Assembly (NCBI GenBank): GCA_021613375.1
Contig: CM038720.1
Coordinates: forward strand, 18,747,215 to 18,811,214
From: Megaleporinus macrocephalus
Lineage: Eukaryota; Chordata; Actinopteri; Characiformes; Anostomidae
Length of the DNA stretch: 64,000 nucleotides
Reading direction: 5' to 3'
Shown here: positions 24,433 to 35,950 of the stretch, piece by piece
How the letters are laid out: each line of letters starts with the position of its first letter
Numbering within the stretch: the first letter of the stretch is position 1
Notes under the pieces: generated by a model
What the model saw: the letters and a program-made list of their open reading frames with translations, nothing else
Database searches by the model: none
What the model was told of the DNA's origin: nothing
Program-made: the position numbers and the translations under genes

Positions 24433-24559
24433 GTTGAAAAAGAATTAAATCACACTGTTGCATACAGATGGAATGAACCCTTCACTGGTTTTCCGGGCCC
24501 AGATGAAGCCTAATGCTGGTCTAAATTACACTCTTCATGGTGATTCTTTACTGACAATC

Positions 24560-25440
24560 ACACAAAGCTCTGAAGTGAGCTTCATTTGTGTCCAGAAAGC
24601 CACCTCCTCCGCAAAATTTGTTACATTTAACTTGTTTGCATGTCTTTTGCATCCCAAATGGCCCCCCTAATCGAGGCCATTCATTGAATCCATGCAAATC
24701 GTCAAAGCACGCTCGACTATTAAGCCATGTTAATGAGCTGAAGGTTTCTCGCTTAAAGGATTCGGCTGGCAGTCAGAGACAATAGAGGCAGCAGGCTGCG
24801 GAGAATGGGGCTAATGCTGTGTGCTTAGAGAAAACAATCTTATCACACTGACACTGTCAGGATTACGGGACAGATTGAACCCACCTCGAGAGCTTTACTG
24901 TGCTGTTAATAAAGCAAGAGTCTTTCAATTAGGGGCCCTTTTAAGCAGGCAGGTGAGAGAACGAGCTGTGGGTCAGCGCCGGAGAACGAGACAGCTCACT
25001 CTGATGAGATTTCCAAACATCTGACTGCTCTGGCATGAAGACGGAATTAGATGTGACAATGGTGACCGGGCGTTGGTGCAGACTCATGCGCTGTCATGCA
25101 AACAAACACACGCGAATGCTTTCAAACGAAGTTAATGCCGTCTGCGGCCCAGGGCTCAGGCTTTCATTCCTTTTTGCTATTAAGATGCATCAGTCTCTTC
25201 GCGCTACATTTATAGAACATGGTCAGTGGAAAGGTCTTTGATGACACAATACATAATGTACGTGAGGTTGCTGATTTTCTTTGCTCTCCTCTTCCCCCAC
25301 AGTGCAATGAAAGTGATTACAGGGAGCCTATTCCAAAAATCCTTGGTATTTATGGTGGGAATGTGACATCAATACCATCTTATTGCGGTGATTACGACAG
25401 GAATGTCCAGTCTTTCTCTTTTCTTTCTTAAATGGACTTT
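24560..25440. other. Candidate conserved non-coding cluster
   Basis: Long repeat-free block with a perfect octamer 'atgcaaat' at 24692-24699, 'ccatgttaatgagct' near 24725 and CpG-containing words. A pyrimidine-rich stretch ending 'cccccacag' at about 25302 looks like a splice acceptor, but the frame that follows has no domain and no matching donor was identified. I read it as regulatory rather than coding. Confidence 0.33.
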
Positions 25441-25611
25441 GGTAATTTTCCTGCTCAGACACTACTAATAACTAGATCAATGTTCTGCACTAGCCCCTTT
25501 TTATAGTAGCGATAAAATGCAATTTTCTGCCAACGCATTACATGTTGCCCCATATTTGTAAGATGGAAATCATGCTGGCTTTGTAGGTGAGCAAACAAGT
25601 CAATGCTTTAA

Positions 25612-26470
25612 AGCAACAGTATGTAACAATTTTACTACAAAATATCAGCTTTCATTTTTCTACTGATACTCTGTCTAGGATAGGACAATAGGAAGAGTGG
25701 TATCTTTGTTGTTCCCACTCCGGGCCCTGAAAGCCTGCTGCCATGTTATATAACTTTGGAAGAGTGGGCACGAGACCTCTGATTAGAACTGCATAACGCT
25801 TTACGACACCACATCACACACTAACAATGATGGATCTTCAGCTAGCTATAAGAAAAACTAGCTTGCTATTCCAAGCATAGACATCATATTAGATGCTGAG
25901 AAGAGACAGAAGCAGTTGTTTGACAATTATCTCATCAATAATAAATAAACTAAATAACAACAAGTCCTTTCTAGCCTCCTGCTCAGATTTCTCCACAGAC
26001 TGACATTTGTCATACCTTGCTTTCCTTTTCTTGCCACTGCTGCTCATCTTCACATCTCATAATTCACATCTGGAAACTGTGATTAACTATGTCATTCCGT
26101 TCCAGTGAGTGCTTCAATGTCATCCTATTCCTTTCAGAAGCTTCCTAATCCAGACTTAAACTGCACTGCCTTTTCAAGACTTTGTACAATAAATCCATGA
26201 TGATAAACCCAACATGGAATGTGTTCTGTGATTATTTATCCATTTCTCAGCGGTGAAAAGATTTATTGTTGTTATTAGTGTGGCTGTTAGCTGTTAGCTT
26301 CTGTTGACCAATCAGAATCAAGATTTACTCGCCCACTGGGAAATTTTGACACTGTCCTAGTCAAATTATGAAGCAAAGCATTTTACCTGATCATCCTGAC
26401 CTAAAATAGCTCTGTTCATTTCCATTCATATAGTGTCCACTAGGGGGGCTTGCAGAAAAAGTCTAATGAC
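25612..26470. mobile_element. Probable degraded DNA element
   Basis: Begins with 'aagcaacagtatgtaacaat', a terminal word I associate with teleost DNA repeats. It ends near 'gtgtccactaggggggct'. On the minus strand around 25990-26065 there is a Lys/Ser-rich start-like stretch without a domain call. Boundaries and superfamily are uncertain. Confidence 0.3.
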
Positions 26471-26619
26471 CTCCAGGACTGGACCTGGACACCATACTGT
26501 TAAGCAGAGATGCCCATATGCTTGTGAAAGTACAGTTTTAAAAAAACTAAGATTCTGAAATAGTAGGTTTTTCTACACATTAAAGAAAGCTCTTCACATT
26601 CATTCTCATTTACATCTCC

Positions 26620-26706
26620 TTTATCAAAAGCTTCTTCGGGGGACTAAAAGAGGTTCTTCTATGGCATCTCTTCAAAGAACCCTTTTGGCACCTTTCTTTG
26701 TAGAGT
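26620..26706 (-). mobile_element. Family B element end
   Basis: Contains 'gttcttctatggcatctctt', 'aaagaacccttttggcacc' and 'agagtgta', resembling the inverted family B arm and a family A-like terminus. It abuts the dispersed repeat at 26700. Confidence 0.4.
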
Positions 26707-26885
26707 GTAGCTCTCGACATCCAGAGAGAAAGACGCTTCTCAGGCTGAAAGCATGCAGGCAAGCAGCAGCTGGCCAGAGAGCGGCTCCAACCAAGCTTGC
26801 TAGCCATGTAATTATTAATATTGTGGAAGTGCTGCTGGAACAGTAGGGTTTCTCTCCTCACTACAGCCTCCCTGGCAGAGATAGA
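26700..26885 (+). repeat. Dispersed repeat, copy 2 (partner at 1.2 kb)
   Basis: Counterpart of 1190-1380, with the same ordered landmarks. It contains an extra segment ('cttctcaggctgaaagcatg') absent from the first copy. Confidence 0.6.
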
Positions 26886-27049
26886 GACATTCTTTCCTTC
26901 TTTTCTTCCACTTATACTTTATTTCTTATTTTGGTGTAAGCAACAGGTGGAAGTCCAAGCTGGCCCTCCATTCTATAGTCAAATAAACTCTTGTCCAATA
27001 GATGGACTCCAAACAGGGCTTAACATAATCTCCTTCTCTAAAACACTCC

Positions 27050-27340
27050 CAATAATAACAGAGTGCGCTCGCTATCAAACACTTGCTAATGTGGTCACTC
27101 CATCGAAAGTGGAGGGAGAGAGAAAACTCAACTCAGGCAAACAAAGGGCACCCTAGCACACTAACGCAATTTGCAACGCACACGGCTACGGAGCATGGAA
27201 CTATATTGAAAAGGCTTTCAGAGAAGAAGAGGCCGTTCACTCTGACAGCATGCTTTATTTATTCATTTACCTCTCTCGTTTAATGGAAATATAAAAGGCC
27301 ACATTGATTAGTGTTTAAGGATCAGCAGTTAATAGATTAA
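27050..27340. other. Candidate conserved non-coding element
   Basis: Repeat-free block ('cgcaatttgcaacgcacacg' near 27165, 'gctttatttattcatttacc' near 27252). It has only short frames and contrasts with the AT-rich sequence after 27580. Confidence 0.33.
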
Positions 27341-27579
27341 AAGCCCATGCGAGTGCTCGGGAGGAGGTTCAGTATTTTCTGGGGATAGCGTCTATTTAAA
27401 AGGGGTGCAGTCACTAGTGTCTTATGCTGTGGTGTATTTGGTCCTCCAACGGAAAGCTGGCCAAAAAAAAATACAATGTATTGTGTACACACAATGTATA
27501 CTAACCACTCACCATGTACATAAGACCTGGCCAAAAAAACAACTGTAGGGTAACAGACTTTGGACATAGTTGTCAGGTC

Positions 27580-29575
27580 ATTTTCAGGAAGTGCTTGTGA
27601 AGTAAAAATGGAATCATTTTGTTGAACATAATATTATTTATTATTCAGCAGCCATAAAACCTCTATAGCTCACTTTTTTAGTCTGATCCTGTCTGTAACC
27701 ATGACAACGGAGTCATATGATCACACCATCCACTCAGTTTAAATACGGAGGGTCAAAACAGAGAAATCATACTGGGACACTGATTGAATCTTGGGTCATT
27801 TTTGGAGCTGGATTACCTGCTGATACTTCTCTGCAGGTTGATGAAACCACTCTGGCAGGGTCTGCTGTGAGTATGAGTGTATGAGTGCTGCGATATGTAT
27901 ATCAAGTCGGTTCCAAAGTTATGAAGGACTTGTTAAAGTTAATAATAGTTAACAAATATATTAAAAAAAGAATAATAATTCTATGGTATTTTATGGTGTA
28001 CTATTGCTTTAATACAAAAGTCCTGCAAAACAAAGAATTCAGGCAAAGAAGCTCCAAGCATTGTCCCGAAAGTGCATTATTAATGGCACTGGCAAATGAA
28101 CGAATTAAAAATATATATTTGTTGAAGATTTATTTCATGAAACACAATAAGCAACATAACATTTGAAATAATATTTATATATAATATATAATAATAATTC
28201 TCCAAATACAGTGATTTGTATTGAATAATTTACAAGCTGCATTGCACTAAATCCAATTAAACAGGCCTCATTATGCTCATTTTCTAATGAAGCACATAGT
28301 CAATATTCTTTAAGTACTGATGATATCTATGATATGCTCAGAAAGGCATTTTAAAACGTAATTAATCATGATATTGATAATATCATCATATTGCCCGCCC
28401 CTGACCTGAATGGTGTTTTGTTCCAGTTGGCCTGTAAAGCATTTTTACAGCCTGTCTTGTTTGTTTATGGCTAATCCCGGCTTGTTTAGTTTTGCCACCA
28501 TCATAGCCGCTGATTAGGGCAAAGACCTAGGTTCAGAAGGTATTGTAGGCCTGCTGTCATACCCTTTCTCAGAAAGTGCTGCAGGTGAAATATTATTATA
28601 TTAGCCACAGCATACAAGAATGTCATTGCTTAGCAAGTACAATGAATGATGTATTTATTGTAAAAGGTATTGATCACTAACTACATTCTGGATAGAACTC
28701 TCCTTGACCAGTAGACAATTTTTGTGTTTATAACCAGAGATGACGTTTTATGGGCAGAGCTTAACTGGTGGCAGTAAGTGATTGTTTTACATAGCGTTGT
28801 CAGGTGTAGGAAAATAGGAATATAAATTGTCATTAAATCCAGTTATTTTAATGGTTTGTCAGTAGACAACAGATGGTCATACACTAATAATATAACCCTT
28901 AACAATGAGGTGAGGTTGTCTGACCCATACTCACTGTTAGGTCACAGATCCAACAGTTTACAGTGGCTGGACATCTTTATATACCTTTAGAAAAAACATA
29001 TTACAGAGTGACATGCTGCATGGCCAGGACATAAAAAACAGGCCTGGGCTATTACAAACAAGTGAAACATCTGTATGGCTGGGTTAATATTCAATCCACT
29101 GTTTAATTTGTGATACTGTAAATAACTACTGCTGTTACTGCTATCTAGGAGTATCTAAACATAATATTTGTAGTTACACTTCTAAATATTATTTCATACT
29201 GTGATGCTAATGTAGTCAATGTACAGTAGTCCTCTATGGATTGTACATGTGAATATTATTAAGACCTATTAAAACATAATGCTCTAATGGAAGGCATGAA
29301 CAAATAATGACCGACAACATGTGACAATATTTATATTTCAGACATGTGAACAGTGGGAACAAAGAAAAAACAAATAAAATAATTTCAATATAATTAAAAA
29401 AAACATTATAAAACCAATCAAAAACTGTGGATACAATTATTTTAAGTCAATATTTGTACATACTGTGCTGCACTAAAGCCTGTTAAATGCCTGTTAAATG
29501 GGACAAATTTTACTCTCTTTATAATGAAACATGCACTTGGTCAGTGTACACTTACTAAAGATACATAGATACATA
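27580..29575. other. Intergenic, no recognised gene
   Basis: Very AT-rich. 28320-28402 ('gatatctatgatatg', 'tgatattgataatatcatca', 'ttgcccgcccct') resembles the end of a teleost DNA repeat, but no partner end was found. Confidence 0.4.
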
Positions 29576-29579
29576 CATT

Positions 29580-29770
29580 TTTGCTGTTGTTCCATGAATC
29601 TTGCCCGTTTCGCTCCCCTTGTTTCTGCTGTTTTAGTGCCACTAGAGTGCACTACCACCCACCAGTGATGTTACCATGAGGTCCCCTTAAAATTGGTCTA
29701 ATAGATTGTGTCTCTGAACTAGATTGTGTCTCAAAACTTTGTGACAGCAAGGTGACAACAGTACACCATT
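29580..29770 (-). repeat. Dispersed repeat related to the THAP-bearing locus at 57.8 kb
   Basis: Shares 'ccatg(a/g)atct', 'tttctgctgtttt', 'gccacta', 'ccagtga' and 'ctggtcta'-like words with 57845-57960. It covers only the region upstream of the THAP-like peptide and has no coding capacity. Confidence 0.5.
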
Positions 29771-30039
29771 AGGCCAGGCTTAATATCGCAGTGTAACTTC
29801 AGTCTAAAAGTAGACGACTACAAGCAACACCAGATAAAACTTATAATATAATAACAATATATTAAGTAAAGCTACCAAAGTCAAAAGTCTTTTACCTGCC
29901 AGATCCCACACATGCACACAAATTATTGCGCCAGTGAGGGACAGCTTGTCTAGCCTGAGCGAACCTGCCCTGGACTAATCAGTCAGTTTAAAGAGGAGTA
30001 CAAAGTACTAGTTTTCATTCAAGAGAGCGACTGTAGGGG

Positions 30040-30260
30040 GACTGGGACGTTGTGTCATAACGCAGCGCTGTAATCCCTTTGCTGTCAGACGGCAAGGAAA
30101 TGCGCCGCTGACATGCAGGCCCAGGTTCAGCCCCACGCTCGGGCTAAACGGGCTCGTTGTAATTCAGGTCCTGGAGTGATGTGACTCGGCTAACAGACAA
30201 GGCTTTGTGGAGGCGTTTAAAAGGCAGAATAATAGATTTCATGCAGCCTGGGGATTAATT
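30040..30260. other. Candidate conserved non-coding element
   Basis: CpG-containing repeat-free block ('cataacgcagcgctgtaatc' near 30056, 'gctaaacgggctcgttgtaa' near 30142). Regulatory by appearance only. Confidence 0.28.
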
Positions 30261-31539
30261 AGCTCGAAGGAGGAGGCAGATCTCCTTTGGGGGGGGCGGG
30301 GTTAAGGGTTTGCATGTTCATTAAAGCAACACAGCTTTGATCAGCCAGTGGCTGAACGGTGTCCATGGCAGGTGCAGCTGAAGAAGCGTGTAAGCGGTCG
30401 CGGGAACGACAGCCAGGGCCCGAGGTCTGAGTCTGAGTTAGGACTATCCAAAAGTTTGAGATGACTGTTTGATAGTGTTTGGAGATGTCTCGGTTAGATA
30501 AGAAAGTCTGCTCAGAGAAGATAGATCTCAAACTGAACCTCAACTACAGCATTCCTATGGTAGCGAAATGCAAACTATAAGTGCTGTAGGTTTGCATGCA
30601 TGGACATCCCGATATCTGTGCATCTACGCCATCATGTATTGTTTTCATTTTATGGCAACAGAGGATTGAAACATAACAAGGCGTTTCGCTGACTTGTGCT
30701 TAAAGTAATTGTTGAAGTGAAGCAACAATGCATTATGTAGTTCAGTGAAGGGCTAAATTGGAAAAGGCAGGAGAAGAACAAAAGGCCTTATTTACTCCAT
30801 GGGGGGGGGTGGTGTGGGGGGTAGTGTTGCTAGATAAAATCACGATCACTCGTGACAGAGGATGCTGCATACGTTTGTCCTTTGTTTATAATATCTTGGT
30901 CAAAAATATGTAACGCTGGAGCCTCAAACCAGAAGCTGGAGGTGAGAGCTCTGAGGCTTGGTGGATTCCTCCAGCACCAGCTTCTAATTTGTAGAATTTG
31001 TGTATGTTAGAGAGAGAGAGACGCATCGCTAACCCCCACTGCCTGTGATCGCCCTCCCTTCTGACATCTGTTTAAGGATGTTTATGCAAGGGGTAAGTAT
31101 GTAAAGGGAAATATTATGCTAGTGTTATTTTACTTTTCTTCTGTTTGAATCATAAACATGGCTGCGAGGCGGGACAAAGAGATTAGAGCACAGAGGGCGA
31201 GCGTGGGGCCGGCGCTTTCACCCCTTGCGAGAGAAAACAGCAAGAGAATCGCTATGGTCTATGGTGCCTTTCCAATACGAAGACTTCTATACATTGACAT
31301 TAGCGGCTTCTCAACACTTCTTAGCCTAAATCCTAAGCTCCTTGTTTAAATATGAGCATTGTTGTTCAGTAACTACTGCAAAAGGTGCAAAAAGGCTTTC
31401 TGAAAGATGCTTTCAGTGGACGGTTGTTTTAAATGTGCTTAAAATAAAAGTGTGGAGAACCTTTTTATAAACTTGCTAATAAGATAATGAAAACTCCAAT
31501 TAAAAGTTCTCCCAGAAGAAGAACACATCGCTGGTGTCT

Positions 31540-31700
31540 GAAAAAAACTCATATCTTTATTTGCAGCTTTCAACATGACTTGAAATTACATGATGCTCTT
31601 TACATGATGAACAGACCAAAAGAAATGGCCCAAAAATAAGATGGATAAACTTCTGGTTCCATTGACATACATTATAAAGAAAGTATGTTTTCCCTAACTT
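31540..31700. repeat. Dispersed repeat (family D), divergent copy
   Basis: Shares 'tacatgatgaacagaccaaa', 'gaaatg' and 'ttctggttccattgacatac' with copies at 42330-42420 and 54745-54805. Confidence 0.4.
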
Positions 31701-31746
31701 TAGGTGTGTGTCCCTAAAGTTAGCATTTGGGAGTTTTCTTGAGTAT

Positions 31747-31930
31747 ACTATTTACACTTTTAACAAAAAAATGGTCCTATGCACTGTACAAAGAAGATTC
31801 TATGACTCTATAAAGGAGTTTTTAAAGGATTGCTTAAACTTCCACATACAATAGGCAACAACCACTTTTGTGTATTCAAATGGTTTTTTGAGATATCACA
31901 GTTCTACACACAACCACTGGCTTCACTTAG
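31747..31930. mobile_element. Family A remnant
   Basis: 'tttacacttttaac', 'atggtccta', 'attctatga' and 'acagttctacacacaaccac' follow the family A order, but most of the core is missing. Confidence 0.3.
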
Positions 31931-32429
31931 GAATCCTCGAACCTCTGCTTGTAAGGGAAAGCAGTTCCAAAACTGAATAACGAAAGTTTAGATCTGCCAA
32001 CCGAGGCTCCTTCAGTGTCCTCACTTCTTTTATTGACTCTTTTCTTCAGGTCCTGTTTGCAGCCATTGCACAACAAGTGATGACCTTTTATCTTGTTATT
32101 TGCTCGGACCAACGGAGAATCGCAGCACCTTAACAGATCTAAGAAGCCAGCCTGTTAAGTGTCCCTGAATCAGGGGGATTTACGAACTGATCTGTGGCTC
32201 CCTGAGAGAGAGGAGCGCCTTGTTTAGGGAAAAAGTAGCCATGCTGCACCTCTTTCAGGCATTACCTTCAACAAGGCATGAAACAGGGAGTCATTAAAGT
32301 GCTGTCAACTTAGCCTAATGCCCCTCTGCAAACCACCCCCCCACCGCAACTTTCCTTAGCCCCCTCCTCTCTACCCCCGCCTCTGAGGGGCTTATGCATG
32401 GAAGGCAGAGCATTTACAAGCTGAAAGAA

Positions 32430-32890
32430 AAAAGGGGTGGGAGAGAGAGAGAGAACCTTCTTCCCCTGTGGTGTCAATGTATAACCAATATGCAGGGATG
32501 ACCCCACTTTTACAGCCAAAGGCTTAAACCTAAGCCCAAGGGAATAATGGCATGTCCCATAGAGAGAGAGAGAGAGAGAGAGAGAGGAAACGAGTAAGAG
32601 GAGAGGTAAAGACAGAGTAATGAAAGGTATAAGAGATTTTACCCTCAGAACGGTCTACGTATAGAGAGATGTCCCCACTTTTACAGCAAAGTCTTAAGAC
32701 TACCAAAGGAATGATGGCATGTCCTAAAGAGAGAGTAAAGACAGTGAGTCAAGGAGAGAGAGAGGGAGGTAGAGACATACTAAAAAAGGAAGAGAGAGAG
32801 AGAGAGAGAGAAGGAAAGAAAAGATGAAAAAGAGGTTATTTTACTCCCCAGAGCAGCATGTTCCCAGCTTCACAGTAAAAGACTTAAAGG
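32430..32890. repeat. Degenerate tandem repeat with (GA)n
   Basis: Two clear units share 'atg(a/t)ccccacttttacag', 'aaggcttaa' or 'aagtcttaa', 'aggaat(a/g)atggcatgtcc' and then a (GA)n run: 32497-32587 and 32669-32765. A third weaker unit begins near 32850 ('cttcacagtaaaagacttaa'). The period is about 170 bp, and the GA runs at 32561-32587 and 32788-32811 sit at unit junctions. Confidence 0.65.
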
Positions 32891-33360
32891 GGAACTTCAC
32901 CAATTTTCAAAAATCTGAAGAAATTAAAAAGAGTCACACAGAGCGGTTGGGTACAAAATGCTCCCAGAACTTGTAGAGTCAGAAAGGCTCACAGTGGTGG
33001 TGATAGGAACCAGACGACCACCTCCAAATGCTCCCTCCCAGAAAGTTTTAACGGCAGATGGTTATGAATGTGCTGCCTGATGTCTGCAACGTGGATTCAT
33101 TCCCGTTTTAAAATATATTAACCTTAAAGTATATTAATGGTGGAGGAATGCGTGCAGGGCATGGGCGGCAAAATAGTCCCTTAAAAAATGTCTTATTTGC
33201 AGATCTGTGACTGTTCTACCACCGTCGTACTCAGAAGACACGTGAAGATTGACTGGCGGCTGAACCTCTGGTCCCTATCACCACCACCGTAAAGACATCT
33301 GAACCATTTCACACCAAACCCACTCTAAATCACTCGTTTTACATCTCAACCACCCTAACG
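32886..33360. mobile_element. Dispersed repeat (family C), fullest copy
   Basis: Starts 'aaggggaacttcaccaattt', a terminal word typical of small teleost DNA elements. It contains both halves seen separately at 15600-15915 and 17055-17420. About 470 bp, non-coding. Ends are not exactly defined. Confidence 0.5.
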
Positions 33361-33659
33361 TGCTGGAAAGTTTTCCTTTTCAGACTACAAAAGACGTAGT
33401 CCTATCCTTAAACATACTGAAAAAAGGAAGAGAAATGGAGACGATATTACTCTCAGAGCTGTCGATGTTTGAGCAACACATACAAGAAATGTCCCCGCCA
33501 TCGATTTGGATAGTGACATAACCCAGAAAGAAAGTCAAGGACAAAAATGAGAGAGAGAGAGAGAGACACTGTGGGAGAGTGAGCGAGACACAGAGAGAGA
33601 AGAAACAGAGCAGATTCAGCACTGCCATCTATAAACTTAGGACGGACAGGTCCAGCAGC

Positions 33660-34960
33660 TATAAAGAACAAACCCCGGGCCGGCCCGGGCAGCAGAAGGC
33701 GGAGAAGGAGGAGCAGCGAAGAAGGGATTTCCGCTAAAACTAATCAATCAGGGCTTGATAATGGCTCCCATGCAGGAGTGTTGACACAGGGTCAGCTCAT
33801 CCCCTGACCCGCGCCTTCGGGGCAGCAGCAGCAGAAAAGCCACAGATAACAGAAGCCAGGGCTAATTGTCTGGCCAGTGTCAGGGCTTTTGAATGCCCCT
33901 GCCACTTTCACTCTAACTCTTTCTCTCTGTCTCTCTTTTCACTCTTTCTCTCTCTCTCTCCCTCTCTCTTTCCCCATCACTCCTCGTTCCCCCTCTTGGC
34001 CGGTCACTTTTCTCCTCTGTCTCTCTCTTTTTCCAGGGGCAAAAGAGGCAACAGTTGCTTTTCTCTTGGCTTTACTTGGACGCATCGCACGTGCGTTATA
34101 GCTCCCATCCCTTTTCACACGTGCACGCTCGAGCTCACCACAGCTAACCACAGGCTGTGCGTACAGGCTGCGCGAGCGCCGAGGCTTCAATTAGGACCGC
34201 CGACAGGTGGGTCGAAATCGCGCGCTCGGTGAAATAATCCATTTGGCGTGGAAAGACAGCGAGACAGAGGGACACAGAGAGAAAGAGAGAGAGAGAGATG
34301 AGAGGGAGAGAGAGAGAGTTCCTGCAAATCACTTCTAAGGCGCGCGCCAGCCTCCACCAAATCCTCTCTCATTCAATTTTATCACAAGCACGAGCACAAG
34401 CAGGCTCTGTCCACCACCTCCCAACGCGTATCCACCAATGTCCAGCTCGAGCAGCCAAAGAACGAACAGACAGCGGGCAGAAAAGTAAACAGCTCGGGGT
34501 ACTCACTTAGATGCTCTCACGCGCGCGTCTCTCTCCTCCGCTTCCACAGAGTGTGTCCTGTCTTCTGCAAGAACAAGGTGGATATCAGCACCAGTGCGCG
34601 CGCGCGCCGAGTGTGCGTGTGTTTCAGAGAAGCTCCAGCGGAGAAAGTTGCTCTGCTGCAGGCACGAGCGTCCTGTGCGTGTTTATAGCCGTTGCCTGCG
34701 CGTGCGTGTCCGTGTGTGTGTCCCTGTGTGTGTATGTGTGTCTTAACCAGCGGCTCACACTGCTCTGTCTGAAGGGGAGCTAATGCATTTTTAAACTCGC
34801 TCAGCCCCCCCATGTGACCAGCTCTCAGCAAGCCAGGCTCGAATACATTAGCGCGCCTTCCTCCGGCCACGGCGCGCCCCCTAGCCACTGTTTTAGGTAG
34901 TGCAACAATACAAGAAAGCCACACGCAGGCGCGTGCGCACACATTCCCTCACATACTGGC
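33660..34960. promoter_or_regulatory. CpG-rich island, candidate promoter region
   Basis: GC- and CpG-rich compared with the whole window ('cgcgcgcc', 'ggcgcgcc', runs of CG at 34521 and 34596), with CT/GA microsatellites at 33940-33970 and 34275-34320 and a GT-rich patch at 34655-34742. An E-box 'cacgtg' lies at 34089-34094. In vertebrates such islands usually mark promoters. Open frames of up to 141 codons on the minus strand are compositional. The gene it would serve is not identifiable here. Confidence 0.5.
34507..34690 (-). promoter_or_regulatory. Candidate minus-strand core promoter and first exon
   Basis: On the minus strand 'ggctataaacacg' gives a TATA box (34682-34687). About 30 bp downstream would be a start near 34655. 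The following sequence ends at 'catctaa', then 'gtgagtac' (34499-34506), a strong splice donor. This would make a non-coding first exon of about 150 bp. An acceptor-like 'ttgttcttgcag' lies inside it (about 34567), so an internal exon is an alternative. No downstream exon could be found to the left. Confidence 0.35.
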
Positions 34961-35344
34961 GTTTGGCATTCAGTTAAAGAGCCCATATCCTATATTTTTC
35001 ATACGTTTATTTATTGATTTATTTATGTTTGTTCTTAAGGTTTATATCATAGAACTCACAATTGTTTTCTTATATGGCCAATTTCCCCAACTTCTAATAA
35101 CACCTTGGAATGAAACAAACTGTATATCTGCACTTGGATTGGCTGTCCTGAATTGTATCTCGTTCATAAAAGCAGACCAGGATGAAACACTCCTAATAAC
35201 TTCAATCTAAATGGGCGTGGCTAAACTGCTGTAGGTTGAATAGGTGGATATATGTGAATGCATTGCTTTTAGTGATTTGACCGGCAGCTTGTGCAGCTTA
35301 GTTTCCTTTTACAGTCTGCATGGCCTGAGCAGATGGTATATTTT

Positions 35345-35660
35345 GAGAGTACACATGTAAAACAAAAAGATGGTTCTTCAAAGGTTCTTTAGTAAAGACA
35401 GAACCCTGCAGAACCATAAACACTTAAAGAATCATTTGCATACACAACTGGTTGTTTGCATGGTGATATTGTTCTTTAGAGTAAGGGAAAAAGTGTTGGA
35501 TATGATGTTAAGCCCTTTTAAACTGATCTAGAATCATATGCAACACATTATCCATCAGTCAGATCAGTCTCCATCATTTCAGCATGCAAACGTTGAGCAT
35601 GCAAATAGTTCACTGAGTGTCCAGAACCATTGTCTCTACAAAAGAACACATTCTTTTAGA
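35345..35660. mobile_element. Small DNA element (family A), copy
   Basis: Landmarks 'agatggttcttc', 'ttctttagtaaagacagaac', 'agcccttttaaact', 'caacacattatccatc' and 'gtccagaaccattgt' follow the family order. Non-coding. Confidence 0.5.
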
Positions 35661-35950
35661 ACAAAGGTCACAAATAGGCAGACGGCAGTCCGGGTCTGGA
35701 CCCAAATGTTGTCCAATGCAGACCCAAACCGATAAACTATTGAGAACGATTTAATGTTGACAATGTTTATTTTAAGCAGCGTGACTTTTCTATTCTTTTC
35801 AGTATACAGGCTTTGCGGTGCAGTAACCTCACAGACCAATCATGTGCATTGTGATATCACCAAAGGCGTTCCTCAGCCAATCAGATCTGTGCAGATGCGG
35901 GAATGCCGCATACACATGGGCTAGATACGAAGTGAGAAGCAGCAGTTGGA

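Larger units (their letters stand above)
30261..32430. other. Intergenic, mixed
   Basis: Contains short G-runs (30288-30300, 30801-30822), a CpG-containing patch at 31150-31260, a repeat D-like stretch at 31540-31700 and a family A remnant at 31747-31930. No gene recognised. Confidence 0.4.

Noticed and set aside
25219..25431. Coding exon after the acceptor-like 'cccccacag'
   Set aside because: The frame has no domain and no donor was identified; better read as regulatory sequence.
34517..34942. 141-codon minus frame in the CpG island
   Set aside because: Arg/Ala/His-rich composition follows CG/GT repeats; more likely promoter and 5' untranslated sequence.
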